Shown here in pieces: positions 1 to 8,266 of a stretch of DNA of 64,000 bases; position 1 is the first letter of the stretch, and the number at the start of each line of letters is the position of its first letter. Made by a program: the position numbers and the translations under genes. The notes beneath the pieces are model-generated. The model was not told the origin of the DNA and made no database searches. It worked only from the letters and a program-made list of their open reading frames with translations. The stretch spans positions 62,001 through 126,000 of the forward strand of contig NZ_JBBUTI010000008.1 of the NCBI RefSeq assembly GCF_038066635.1, read 5' to 3'. This stretch comes from Ideonella margarita. GTDB lineage: Bacteria > Pseudomonadota > Gammaproteobacteria > Burkholderiales > Burkholderiaceae_C.

Positions 1-225
1 ACCCGACAGGATCTTCGACATCGACGCGCGGGCCTCTTCGACCAGCGACTGCGACGCCGGTGGCATCGGCAGGTCGTCGAGCAGCAGAGCCGGCGAAATC
101 AGCGGGCGCACGGCGCCAATGCGGACGTCGTCCACGCGGGTGGTGTCAAGCGTGGTGGCCGGGGGCGGGCTTTGGCGCTCGCCACCCACTTCGTGGTCGT
201 GCTGCCAGTCGTCGGGACGGTTCAA
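1..225 (-). CDS. aroG: 3-deoxy-7-phosphoheptulonate (DAHP) synthase, N-terminal part, cut by window edge
   Basis: The 75 visible codons translate to an N-terminal segment with VDDVRIGAVRPLISPALLLD followed by a stretch ending EEARASMSKILSG. This matches the start of class I (AroF/G/H type) DAHP synthases, which condense phosphoenolpyruvate and erythrose-4-phosphate at the entry of the shikimate pathway. I chose the TTG at 225 because GGAG lies 6 nt upstream; a GTG at 189 is an alternative. The catalytic TIM barrel lies beyond the left edge, so the isoenzyme type (Phe-, Tyr- or Trp-sensitive) cannot be judged. It is divergent from the ABM-domain gene at 320. Confidence 0.85.
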   Translation of the reverse strand, partial: MNRPDDWQHDHEVGGERQSPPPATTLDTTRVDDVRIGAVRPLISPALLLDDLPMPPASQSLVEEARASMSKILSG

Positions 226-319
226 GGAAGGCTCCGTGGGGCGTGTGCAAAACGCAATTATCGACGGGTGGCAAACTCGGGGGCTGCAACCACCCAACAC
301 CCCTCGCTGGAGACACCCC

Positions 320-619
320 ATGATTCTTGAACTGGCCGACATCCGCATTCACGCGGGCCAGCAAGCCGCCTTTGACGAAGCCATCCAGCGTGGCCTGACC
401 ACCGTGATTGCGCACAGCCCGGGCTTTCGTGGCTTCAAGGTGAACAAGGGCATCGAAAGCCCAGAGCGCTACATCCTGCAGATCTTCTGGGACACGCTCG
501 AAGACCACACGGTGGGCTTCCGCAAATCACCTGCGTTTGCCGAATGGCGCGCCATCGTCGGTCCGTTCTTTGCCGGCGCACCGGTGGTGGAACACTTCGA
601 CCTGCTGGCGAAGTCCTGA
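320..619 (+). CDS. Antibiotic biosynthesis monooxygenase (ABM) family protein
   Basis: A 99-residue single-domain protein starting MILELADIRIHAGQQAAFDE. The pattern (N-terminal beta strand, helix, then a central GFRGFKVNKGIESPERYILQ segment and a C-terminal strand with VVEHFDLLAK) is that of the dimeric ferredoxin-like ABM fold, which includes YgiN-type quinol monooxygenases and heme-degrading enzymes. Its substrate cannot be told. The ATG at 320 is preceded by GGAG at about -12; extending upstream would read through low-quality coding sequence in the aroG/ABM divergent promoter region. It ends 28 nt before the convergent yceI gene. Confidence 0.8.
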   Translation: MILELADIRIHAGQQAAFDEAIQRGLTTVIAHSPGFRGFKVNKGIESPERYILQIFWDTLEDHTVGFRKSPAFAEWRAIVGPFFAGAPVVEHFDLLAKS

Positions 620-647
620 CAGCGCTGGAAGGATGGCTCGGGGCGCT

Positions 648-1256
648 TCAGGGCGCCTCGGCCGCCACGCCTTCCACCTGCACCACCAGCCGCACCGTGT
701 CGCCCACCAGCGGCAAGCCGAACGTGGCGCCGAAGCGGCTGCGGCGAATCTCGCCGACAAAATCACCACCGCACACCCGGCGGCGGCTTTCAGGCTGGGT
801 GTAGCAGCCGAACTGCGTGGCCGTGAGCGTGAGCGCCTCTGACACGCCGCGCAGCGTGAACTCGCCGCGCAGGCTGGTGACTCGGCCGTCGGCCGACACC
901 TCGAAGGGCCGCGCCACAAAGTAGGCCTGCGGAAAGCCCTCGCAGTCGAGCAGGTCAGCCGCGCACAGGCGGCTGTCGAGCATGCGCACCCCGGTGTTGA
1001 CCTGGCTGGTGTCGATCGTCAGCCCGACCTCGCCGCGGCCCGCCGCCACGTCCAGCATCACCTCACCGGTGAGCGGCCCGAACCGGCCCCGCAGGGTGGA
1101 CGTGCCGAAATGCATCACCTCGAAGGTGGCGAAGCTGTGTGCCGGGTCAAGCCGGTAGCGCTGTGGCGCGGCCATCAACGGCAAAGCCGCGGCAGCCCCC
1201 AGGAGGGCCAGCGCGGCTTTGACGAGTTGACGATGGCACAGGATGCGGCGGTTCAT
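648..1256 (-). CDS. YceI family periplasmic protein (paralogue 1)
   Basis: A 202-residue protein with a signal peptide (hydrophobic LVKAALALLGAAAALPLMA, likely cleaved after AMA/APQ) and a YceI lipocalin-like barrel. The family signature is visible in YRLDPAHSFATFEVMHFGTS near the mature N terminus. YceI proteins bind long isoprenoids or amide lipids in the periplasm. Unlike paralogue 2 it has Cys residues in the centre (CAADLLDCEGF) and more at the C-terminal side. It is the last gene of the cytochrome b561-YceI-YceI-YceI run and starts 47 nt after the stop of paralogue 2. Confidence 0.88.
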   Translation of the reverse strand: MNRRILCHRQLVKAALALLGAAAALPLMAAPQRYRLDPAHSFATFEVMHFGTSTLRGRFGPLTGEVMLDVAAGRGEVGLTIDTSQVNTGVRMLDSRLCAADLLDCEGFPQAYFVARPFEVSADGRVTSLRGEFTLRGVSEALTLTATQFGCYTQPESRRRVCGGDFVGEIRRSRFGATFGLPLVGDTVRLVVQVEGVAAEAP

Positions 1257-1303
1257 GCACCGATAGTGACATGAACCTGCCGGCCTGTCCGGCGTCGCTG
1301 TCT

Positions 1304-1873
1304 TTACTGCTTGATCGCTTCGACCTGGATGACCAGGCGCACGGCGTCAGGGAAGCCCCAGTTCAGGCCGTAGTCCACGCCGAACTGGCTGCGGGTCAGC
1401 GTGCCTTCGAAGTCGCCGCCGCAAACTTCGCGCTTGAACATCGGGTTGGTGTAGCAGTTGAAGTTGGTGGCCTTCAGGGTGACCGGGTTGGTCTTGCCCT
1501 TCAGCGTCAGCTGGCCAGCCACTTCAGCAACCTTGTCACCGTTGAAGGTGAACTTGTCGGCCACGAACTTGGCGGTCGGGTACTTGGCGGCGTCCAGGAT
1601 TTCGGCGCTCTTCAGGTGCGTGTCGAACGCGCCGGTGCCCGAGTTGATGGCGGTCATGTCGATCGTCAGATCAACCTTGCCAGTCTTGGCGGCCTTGTCC
1701 AGCTGCACGGTGCCTTCCTTCTTGTCGAAGCGGGCGCGGTTCGTCGAGGTGCCGAAGTGGCTGATCTCGAAGGTGACGAAGGTGTGCGTCGGCTCGATGG
1801 CGTAGGTGGCGGATTGCGCTTGTGCGGTGGCTGCGGTGGCCAGCAGGGCTGCGGCGAAGAGGAACGGCTTCAT
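1304..1873 (-). CDS. YceI family periplasmic protein (paralogue 2)
   Basis: A 189-residue secreted protein. The start ATG at 1873 has GGAG about 9 nt upstream and opens a clean signal peptide (MKPFLFAAALLATAATAQAQ). The mature part begins SATYAIEPTHTFVTFEISHF, the YceI barrel signature that also opens paralogue 1, and the two share the KREVCGGDFEG / RRVCGGDFVG motif near the C terminus. It therefore looks like a duplication of the 648 gene. The presumed role is lipid or isoprenoid-quinone binding in the periplasm, consistent with the neighbouring cytochrome b561, but this is inferred. Confidence 0.9.
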   Translation of the reverse strand: MKPFLFAAALLATAATAQAQSATYAIEPTHTFVTFEISHFGTSTNRARFDKKEGTVQLDKAAKTGKVDLTIDMTAINSGTGAFDTHLKSAEILDAAKYPTAKFVADKFTFNGDKVAEVAGQLTLKGKTNPVTLKATNFNCYTNPMFKREVCGGDFEGTLTRSQFGVDYGLNWGFPDAVRLVIQVEAIKQ

Positions 1874-1950
1874 GGGGAACTCCGAAAAGGGGTTGGGTGA
1901 AAGAAAGAGGTGAGAAGGAAACGCTTGAATCGTTGAAACAGCGAGCGGCG

Positions 1951-2538
1951 TCAGAGCGGTGCCACGCCGGTGACTGCGAGCTTGAACTTCACGGTCACGT
2001 CGTTGGCCACCATCGAGGTGTCGGCCCAATCGCCTTCACCAATCTTGAAATCGAGGCGCTTGATGACGAAGCTGCCGGCGGCCGTGGTGGTGCCTGCGGC
2101 CTGGGTGAGTGCCACCGGCACCACCACGTCACGCACATTGCCCTTGATGGTCAGCTTGCCCGCCACTTCCAGCTTGCCGGCGCCGGCCGACTTGATGCTG
2201 GTCGACTGGAACAGGGCCTGCGGGAACTTGACCACGCTGAACCACGCGGGCTTGGACACCTCTGCATCGGTTTCCGGCACGCTGAACGCGGCGCTGGCGG
2301 TGTCGATGGTGAAGCTGACCTTGCCGGCCTCGGGCTTCTTCGGATCAAAGGCGATCTGCGCATCCCACTTGCGGAACTTGCCGTCCACCGGCACGCCCAT
2401 CTGGCGCGAGGTGAAGCTGATTTCGCTCTGGGCCGGCACGATCTTCTGCTGGGCAAAAGCGGCGCCAGCGGTCAACAGGGCCAGCAGGCCAGTGGCCAGG
2501 CTGCGTTGCAGGAAACAGGTGTTGGAAGAAACGGTCAT
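1951..2538 (-). CDS. YceI family periplasmic protein (paralogue 3, divergent)
   Basis: A 195-residue protein with signal peptide (ATGLLALLTAGAAFAQ) and a YceI domain of a different subfamily: it starts QKIVPAQSEISFTSRQMGVP and carries the DGKFRKWDAQIAFDPKKPE segment of the type commonly found next to cytochrome b561. It lacks the CGGDF motif of the other two copies. The ATG at 2538 follows an AAGGTGA Shine-Dalgarno. It lies 43 nt downstream of the cytochrome b561 gene and probably shares its transcript. Confidence 0.9.
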   Translation of the reverse strand: MTVSSNTCFLQRSLATGLLALLTAGAAFAQQKIVPAQSEISFTSRQMGVPVDGKFRKWDAQIAFDPKKPEAGKVSFTIDTASAAFSVPETDAEVSKPAWFSVVKFPQALFQSTSIKSAGAGKLEVAGKLTIKGNVRDVVVPVALTQAAGTTTAAGSFVIKRLDFKIGEGDWADTSMVANDVTVKFKLAVTGVAPL

Positions 2539-2581
2539 GGTTGGTTCACCTTGAATGGTTGAGCTGCGGGCGGCGCGGCGT

Positions 2582-3139
2582 TCAGCGGCCACCAAAACGC
2601 ATGCGGTTGATCAGGCCATCGCGGTCGATGAAGTGGTGCTTCAGGGCCGCAGCGATGTGCAGCACCACCAGCACGGCCATGGCCCAGGCCAGCGTCTCGT
2701 GCCAAGGCTTGATCAGCTCGGCCAGCGCCTTGTCCTTCGGCACGAAATCAGGCAGCGGCAGCACGCCGAACCAGACAATGGGGTAGCCGGCTGCAGAGCT
2801 GTAAGCCCAGCCCACCAGCGGCACGGCGAAGAACAACACGTAGAGCAGGTGGTGGGTGCCGTGGGCAGCCACTTGCTGCCAGCGCGGGCCCGGCACGTCA
2901 GCCGGCGGGCGGTGCGTGAGGCGCCACAGCAGGCGGGCAGCCGACAGCGCCAGGATCGTGACGCCGGCCCACTTGTGCCAGTTGTAGAGCTTCAGGCGGG
3001 CGGGCGACATGGGCAGGTCGGTCATGTAGATGCCGACGCCGAACGCGCCCACGATGGCCAGCGCCAGCAGCCAGTGCAGGGCAATGGCCACGCCGCTGTA
3101 GCGCTGGGTGGTGGTGTTGAGGATGGTGGAGTTGCTCAC
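2582..3139 (-). CDS. Cytochrome b561
   Basis: A 185-residue membrane protein with four predicted transmembrane helices and the histidines expected for two b-type hemes (IALHWLLALAIVG, YNWHKWAGVT, HGTHHLLYVLFF, HETLAWAMAVLVVLHIAAAL). Bacterial b561 proteins (CybB type) transfer electrons between the quinone pool and a periplasmic partner. I chose the GTG at 3139 (AGGA upstream); an in-frame ATG at 3214 would add 25 residues without family support. It is the first gene of the run with the three yceI genes, the common CybB-YceI pairing. Confidence 0.9.
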   Translation of the reverse strand: MSNSTILNTTTQRYSGVAIALHWLLALAIVGAFGVGIYMTDLPMSPARLKLYNWHKWAGVTILALSAARLLWRLTHRPPADVPGPRWQQVAAHGTHHLLYVLFFAVPLVGWAYSSAAGYPIVWFGVLPLPDFVPKDKALAELIKPWHETLAWAMAVLVVLHIAAALKHHFIDRDGLINRMRFGGR

Positions 3140-3266
3140 TTTGGGCTTCCTTGCAAAGTCGCTGTCGTGAATGACACCGACTTGAATCAGGACGCCAGTG
3201 TCTGCAAACACCAATGATTCGCGGTTCAGCCCAATTGAGGCCGGGGTTCAGTTGGTTTGAAGGAAC

Positions 3267-4262
3267 TCACCCCCAGGCGGGGTCGAACCACGCGGCCTGA
3301 GGTGCCGGCACAGCCAAGGCACGCAGGGCGGCGGCCTCTGGCGCGTCAGCCGCCAGCAGCTGGTGACGCAGACCAAAATCCAGCATGGCCAATGACGCAT
3401 CCGTCGTCATGCGGCCGGCCGCAGCGTGGGCCAGGGCCTCAGCCACCGGCAGGCACTCCAGCCCGGCCACCTCCCCGTCTTGATTGACGGGCGTGAGCCC
3501 GGCGGGCAGCGGCACATCAAACACGTACAGCCACTCCAGCTGCCGGCCTTCGCGAATGTCCGCCTCGATGTGCAAGGCACTGCCGCGCTGCACCGCCTGC
3601 AACTGGTGCGGCAACAGGCCGGCCTCTTCCCAGGCCTCTCGCAGCAGCGCCTCAGAGGGCGTTTGCCCCAGCGGCACACCGCCGCCCACCAGGTTGTCGA
3701 GCATGCCCGGATCGGTGGGCTTGGTGAGCGAGCGACGCGCCACCCACACCTGCACCGGCCGCCCCACCGCATCGGCCACATAGCCATTGGCATGCGCGCC
3801 GAAAGTGAGGCTGCCCCAGAAGCGCGCGGTGGCACGTTCGATGTGGGCGAGCAGGGGCGGCTGGGCGTTGGCGGCGGACGTTTCGGCGCTTTCGCCGGCC
3901 TCTTCAGGCGGGTGGCCAGGCAGGGCGAACAGCGCGTACAGCTCATCGCGCCAGGCGCGAATGCGGCCGGATTGGCGCAGCGCGAGGCCGATGTGGGTGA
4001 ACCAGGCTTGGCGCTCAGGCGCCGGCAAGTTCAGGCACAACGCGCCAGACGCGGTGGGGCTGAGCACTGTTGAGGCGGTTTGAATGGTGGCCGAAGCGGC
4101 CCACCCGGCGGAGGTGGCCAGCAGCCAGGCCTGCTCAGCGGCGGGGATGCTGCCGATGGTGAACACCTGGCCCAAGTGCGCGACCTGGAAGGGCACGCGG
4201 GGGTGGGGGGTGTGGCGGGCGGCGGGGAGGGAGGGCCAGAGGCGAGTTGCGGGCGGGGGCAT
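3267..4262 (-). CDS. Nudix hydrolase with N-terminal DUF4743-type domain
   Basis: A 331-residue protein. The C-terminal half contains the Nudix box, GGGVPLGQTPSEALLREAWEEAGL (split here as GGGVPLGQ and REAWEEAGL), with the REXXEEXG metal-binding core intact. The N-terminal about 130 residues match the DUF4743 region found in plant NUDT20/24 and yeast thiamine-pyrophosphokinase-associated Nudix proteins, which act on thiamine diphosphate derivatives. The exact substrate here is unknown. The start is uncertain: ATG 4262 has no strong Shine-Dalgarno, and a GTG at 4352 overlapping the upstream helicase gene is possible. Confidence 0.82.
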   Translation of the reverse strand: MPPPATRLWPSLPAARHTPHPRVPFQVAHLGQVFTIGSIPAAEQAWLLATSAGWAASATIQTASTVLSPTASGALCLNLPAPERQAWFTHIGLALRQSGRIRAWRDELYALFALPGHPPEEAGESAETSAANAQPPLLAHIERATARFWGSLTFGAHANGYVADAVGRPVQVWVARRSLTKPTDPGMLDNLVGGGVPLGQTPSEALLREAWEEAGLLPHQLQAVQRGSALHIEADIREGRQLEWLYVFDVPLPAGLTPVNQDGEVAGLECLPVAEALAHAAAGRMTTDASLAMLDFGLRHQLLAADAPEAAALRALAVPAPQAAWFDPAWG

Positions 4263-4341
4263 GGCGGGAGTTTCGCGTACGTTGGTTGACCGTTCGTTTG
4301 GAGGCTTCACGCCAGGCAACGTGATGTAGCCATTCCCCGCA

Positions 4342-7300
4342 TCAAGCGGCACGCAAAACGCTGAACTCCCGAAACAAGGCCGCAGACAACGGCGACTCCA
4401 ACCGCCACTCGATACTCATTGGACGATCGCCCTCTACTGAAACCATCTGCACTCGTCCGCAGGCCCTGTAGGGAGTGCCCTTCTTCTGCCGGACAAAGAG
4501 TTGAAACTGCCAGCCATTGGTTGCACTTTCAATGTATCGGCGACCATTATTGGTGTCGGGCCCGGCCGAGTTTTGAGATTGCCAGTGGAATCTATCCGTA
4601 CTTATCGCGTAGTCCCGGTAGGCGATGCCGTCGTGATAACCCTCACTCTTGTCGAGAGTCACAAAAAGCAGCTCGACTTTACGCTTCGCCAGTGCCAATA
4701 CCCCTGCTTGAGTGGGAACTCGCCGAGTTGAGGTCCACCAACCCACCGCAGTCAAAATTTCGCGGATGCCATACGCAGCGTGTAGGCACAGTGGCGTGTC
4801 TTCCAGACCCGCGATCCGCGAGGCGCCCAATGTCGCGCGCGACTGCAACATCGCCGTCAATTCCGCCAATTCCGCGGCAATCGACGGATGGTCATGAATT
4901 CGCTGAGTGAACTCTTGATGGTCAGCAATCTGCGAATGCTGGCCATCAACTTGATAGGCCAACATCTGTGCGGCAATGCTTGCAGTGGTGTCCAGCGTCA
5001 AAGGGGAATAGTTAGGTGCAGCAACATCAGCCAAGGTGGCCAATCGGACGGGATCATCGATATGCAAGAGATCCCCGAAACGACGACTGAAGTAGGCCTC
5101 CTCAGGTCCAGGCTCAGACGCCAAGAGGCCAGCTTCTCGCCGCAGCGCTGTCCATCCGCTTTTCGCCGAACCAGTACTCGAGCGATAGACATCATCCAGG
5201 TCCAACGCTTGCTCTCGTAGAAAGTCTGACAGACGAATGTCCGTCCGACCTTTCAACACTACGTACGTTTGAAGCTCGGTGGTCAGGCGCCGCCAATTCT
5301 GCGTCGTTAATGTTCTTAATCCATTCAATACCTGTTCTCGCGTCTTTGGCTGCAAGTGAATATGACAGCCGGGAGGCAAGCTCCCAAATCCCTCGCCAAC
5401 CCCATCGAGCAACTCGCGTCTAGACAGTCCTGTCAAACCAGAAAGTAGTCGATCAAATCTGAAATCGGCGCGATGCTGCCCCACGAAATCCAGCACCAAA
5501 CAACTCTCTTTATCCTTTGACAGCCGAAGTCCGCGCCCAATTTGCTGCTGAAAAAGAACCGGACTTTGGGTAGGGCGTAGTAGGAGCAAGGTATCGACCA
5601 TGGGTAAGTCGACGCCCTCGTTGTAGAGATCTACCGTGACCAACGCGCAAAGCTCACCGCTTTCCAAGCGTGCTGGCGCCTTGCGCCGTTCGTCCATGTC
5701 TGTGCTGCCGACAACGCATGCTGCAGGCAATCCAGCATGATTGAGGCAACTGGTCATGAACTCAGCGTGTTTAACGGACACGCAAAAAACGATGGCACGC
5801 GAGTTTCTCGCGTTAGCTGAGAGTCTCCGCCATTCATTCACCACCAACTTGGCTCTGACGTCGTTACCTGTGACGAGGACATCAAGGGCATCCCGCTCGC
5901 CAGGCTTATCCCAAGGCACCGAAGAAAAATCTGTCGCGTCGTCGCAGGCGTAGTACTCAAAGGGAGCCAATAGCTGGAGATCCAGTGCGTGCCACAGTCG
6001 CAACTCCACCGCCGGGCTTCCGTCTGGCCGGGACTGAAAGTGCTGGGAGATTGGCTGTCCATCGCTACGCTCAGGTGTCGCAGTCAGGCCCAAAAAGATG
6101 TCCGGCCGAATGGTGGTAGCAAATGCATTCAAGCGCTCAGCACCCAGTCGATGGCACTCGTCCACGACGACGGTATGCCAGTAGGTCTCGCCGAGCGTGT
6201 TGACCAAATCGCGACTTGATAGGCTATCAATGGTGGCGAAGATGTGCCGGAAATTGGTTGGCTCGTGTCGGCCAGTCAATAACTGGCCAAATTCAGGGTC
6301 GCGCAGCACTTCGCGATAAGTGCGCAGTGCCTGCTGCAGAATTTCCTCACGATGTGCGACGAACAAGAGACCCGGTTGACCCCCAACTGTTCGGCAAGTA
6401 ATCCGGTAATCGAAAGCAGCCACCATCGTCTTGCCTGTTCCGGTTGCGGCAACCAGCAAGTTACGGTTACGACCGAGCGCTCGTTCCGAAGCCAGTTGCT
6501 CCAGCATTTCAGACTGATAGCTCTTTGGTACTAGGTCGAAGAAGCTGACGGCAGTTTGAGAGCCCCCTGCGAATGACTGTTGGCCCAGGGCTTGTATCAG
6601 CGCACGCCTATGCTCTTCGTTGCTGGGGTCGTACCGCTGGAACTCGGCATCTGCCCATAGTGTTTCGAAGTGAGCAACCGCACGCGCGAAGATCGGTTCT
6701 TGCGCGCGCTGCGTCATCTTGACCGTCCACTCCAGCCCACCGGATAGTGCTGCACCTGACAAATTCGCACTACCCACGTAGGCGGATCCAAAGCCGGTCT
6801 TGCGATGAAATATCCACGCCTTGGCATGCAGTCTGGTTCGTCGCCCATCAAGCGAAACTCGAACCTCACAGCCAGGAAGGCTGGCCAGTTCATCAAGCGC
6901 TCTCGCCTCAGTGGCACCGGTATAGGTCGTCGTTAATATACGAATCTTCAATTTGGCTTTTTCACGGCCTTCGGACGACGCCCCCGTCGCAGTGATTTGC
7001 CGCAAGACATCTTGAAGCTTTCGTACGCCAGAAACGGTAATGAAGCTGACTAAGATGTCAACGCTGTCGCTGGATGCTAGCTCACGTCGAATCTCCTGCA
7101 ACAAAGAAGGCGAGCCCTTGCCTGCAGTAAACAGCCAAGGTATGGACAGCCCTAATTCCGGCGGCGTGGTGAACTGCTGATTTCGCTGCACTGCACGCAA
7201 AACACGGAGCGGCGATGAGATCAAGTTGATGACCTCCCCTTCAGTTTCCGCTAAATTGTCGGCATTGATGGGCGATAAACGCCGCCTCAGGGCGACCAGA

Positions 7301-7527
7301 AGTCCATTGACCAATTCAAGTTGTTGGTGAGCCTGCTCAGAACCATTTCCAGACACATCTTCCAGTGCCTTTGAGATTTGTCTGGCGAGCTCATCGGCTA
7401 GTAGGTTCGCCGCGCCACCCTTGATTAACTCAACATCAGAACGCTTCGCATCGAGACCGTCGATCAGTTTCGACAGCCCTTCGGTAAGCAACAGGTCGTA
7501 CCGGCCGTCAGGCAACACACTGGCCAT
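4342..7527 (-). CDS. DEAD/DEAH-box helicase with N-terminal phospholipase-D-like domain and C-terminal DUF3427
   Basis: A 1061-residue protein. At about residues 230-265 it has a PLD-type half site (LHAKAWIF followed by GSANLSG). A superfamily 2 helicase follows: Walker A AATGTGKT near residue 360, VVDECHRL near 453, LTATPER, and the arginine-finger motif QQIGRGLRLSKDK. The last 150 residues (RRYIESATNGWQFQLFVRQ, then VEGDRPMSIEWRL) match DUF3427. PLD-helicase-DUF3427 proteins are typical of mobile and defence islands; nuclease activity is inferred. GC content is clearly lower than in flanking core genes, suggesting transfer. No methyltransferase partner is present. It is followed by the Nudix gene. 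Confidence 0.88.
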   Translation of the reverse strand: MASVLPDGRYDLLLTEGLSKLIDGLDAKRSDVELIKGGAANLLADELARQISKALEDVSGNGSEQAHQQLELVNGLLVALRRRLSPINADNLAETEGEVINLISSPLRVLRAVQRNQQFTTPPELGLSIPWLFTAGKGSPSLLQEIRRELASSDSVDILVSFITVSGVRKLQDVLRQITATGASSEGREKAKLKIRILTTTYTGATEARALDELASLPGCEVRVSLDGRRTRLHAKAWIFHRKTGFGSAYVGSANLSGAALSGGLEWTVKMTQRAQEPIFARAVAHFETLWADAEFQRYDPSNEEHRRALIQALGQQSFAGGSQTAVSFFDLVPKSYQSEMLEQLASERALGRNRNLLVAATGTGKTMVAAFDYRITCRTVGGQPGLLFVAHREEILQQALRTYREVLRDPEFGQLLTGRHEPTNFRHIFATIDSLSSRDLVNTLGETYWHTVVVDECHRLGAERLNAFATTIRPDIFLGLTATPERSDGQPISQHFQSRPDGSPAVELRLWHALDLQLLAPFEYYACDDATDFSSVPWDKPGERDALDVLVTGNDVRAKLVVNEWRRLSANARNSRAIVFCVSVKHAEFMTSCLNHAGLPAACVVGSTDMDERRKAPARLESGELCALVTVDLYNEGVDLPMVDTLLLLRPTQSPVLFQQQIGRGLRLSKDKESCLVLDFVGQHRADFRFDRLLSGLTGLSRRELLDGVGEGFGSLPPGCHIHLQPKTREQVLNGLRTLTTQNWRRLTTELQTYVVLKGRTDIRLSDFLREQALDLDDVYRSSTGSAKSGWTALRREAGLLASEPGPEEAYFSRRFGDLLHIDDPVRLATLADVAAPNYSPLTLDTTASIAAQMLAYQVDGQHSQIADHQEFTQRIHDHPSIAAELAELTAMLQSRATLGASRIAGLEDTPLCLHAAYGIREILTAVGWWTSTRRVPTQAGVLALAKRKVELLFVTLDKSEGYHDGIAYRDYAISTDRFHWQSQNSAGPDTNNGRRYIESATNGWQFQLFVRQKKGTPYRACGRVQMVSVEGDRPMSIEWRLESPLSAALFREFSVLRAA

Positions 7528-7851
7528 TTCTTCTCTCCGCCCTGCTATTTGATATTAGGAATAAAACTCAGCATCTTCCGAGATACCTTCGCGGCAGATG
7601 CTATCCGCAAAGTGCCAGACCTGCATGAAGACCTGCGCCTGTTTATCTGGCTACAGCGAGGGGTGAGCTGACGGTCAAGTTCACGAAGCATCTTCGACCG
7701 TTCGCAAAGCGTTTCAGGCGCCCAAGGCAAGCTCCTTGCACAGGCGGCAGCCTGCTCCGTACGCACCTCGATTCGTTGTCGCCAGTGGGCGCAGCGCCTT
7801 GTCCGCGCGATCGTTGCAGACCTCTGACGAAGCGCTAACCAGAGGCCCAAG
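7528..7851. other. Intergenic stretch without a supported gene
   Basis: Between the helicase start codon and the hipB1 operator elements there is about 320 bp of mid-GC DNA. Short open frames exist on both strands, but none has a Shine-Dalgarno, a recognisable domain or coding-like base use. It probably contains the divergent promoters for the helicase and hipBA1, but I could not place -35/-10 elements with confidence. Confidence 0.5.
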
Positions 7852-7967
7852 TTTCGGAATTCCATGAATTCTGGTGTCGAAGTTGACTACATATGTCATG
7901 ATTTCGGAATTCAAGGAACACGCCCCTGCGGGCGCTCCTCTCGCCCACCATCCCGGGAATTCCGAAA
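7852..7967. promoter_or_regulatory. Three TTTCGGAATTC operator candidates upstream of hipB1
   Basis: The 11-mer TTTCGGAATTC occurs at 7852-7862 and 7902-7912, and its exact inverse GAATTCCGAAA at 7957-7967. The first copy is followed by another GAATTC at 7866-7871, making an imperfect dyad. The third copy ends on the A of the hipB1 start codon. Copies 1 and 2 are 50 bp apart and copies 2 and 3 are 55 bp apart. Multiple inverted elements upstream of an autoregulated hipBA operon are the normal arrangement for HipB binding. Confidence 0.6.
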
Positions 7968-8266
7968 TGACGTCCAGTGCTCCCGTCTCGCCCGAGCTCT
8001 TGCGCCTCAGTGACGCAAACGCGCTGGGTCCGGTCATCCGCCAACGTCGACGTGCGCAGTCGCTGCGCATTGATGATGCGGCCGCGTTGAGCGGTGTCTC
8101 GGTGGATCTGCTCTCTCGCCTGGAGAACAGCAAAGGCTCGGTGCGGCTGGACAAACTGCTGGCTGTGCTGGACAGCCTGGGGCTCACGCTCGTGCTGGGC
8201 CCGAAGGACCATCCAACGATGCAGTCCATCACGCGCGACAGCGCCAACCGGCCGGAGCAGCCATGA
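7967..8266 (+). CDS. HipB-like antitoxin, XRE-family regulator (module 1)
   Basis: A 99-residue protein with a helix-turn-helix of the Cro/C1 type: LGPVIRQRRRAQSLRIDDAAALSGVSVDLLSRLEN, followed by the dimerising VRLDKLLAVLDSLGLTLVL strand typical of HipB antitoxins. The ATG at 7967 is preferred because the helix-turn-helix starts about 30 residues in and because an operator copy overlaps this codon; an in-frame start at 7874 would place coding sequence over the operators. The stop overlaps the hipA1 ATG by 4 nt (ATGA), so the two are translationally coupled. Expected role: neutralise HipA1 and repress the operon. Confidence 0.85.
   Translation: MTSSAPVSPELLRLSDANALGPVIRQRRRAQSLRIDDAAALSGVSVDLLSRLENSKGSVRLDKLLAVLDSLGLTLVLGPKDHPTMQSITRDSANRPEQP

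Noticed and set aside
7567..7662. Short plus-strand frame ending FIWLQRGVS, looking like the end of a protein
   Set aside because: There is no start with a Shine-Dalgarno, no recognised domain, and it is too short to call a gene remnant.
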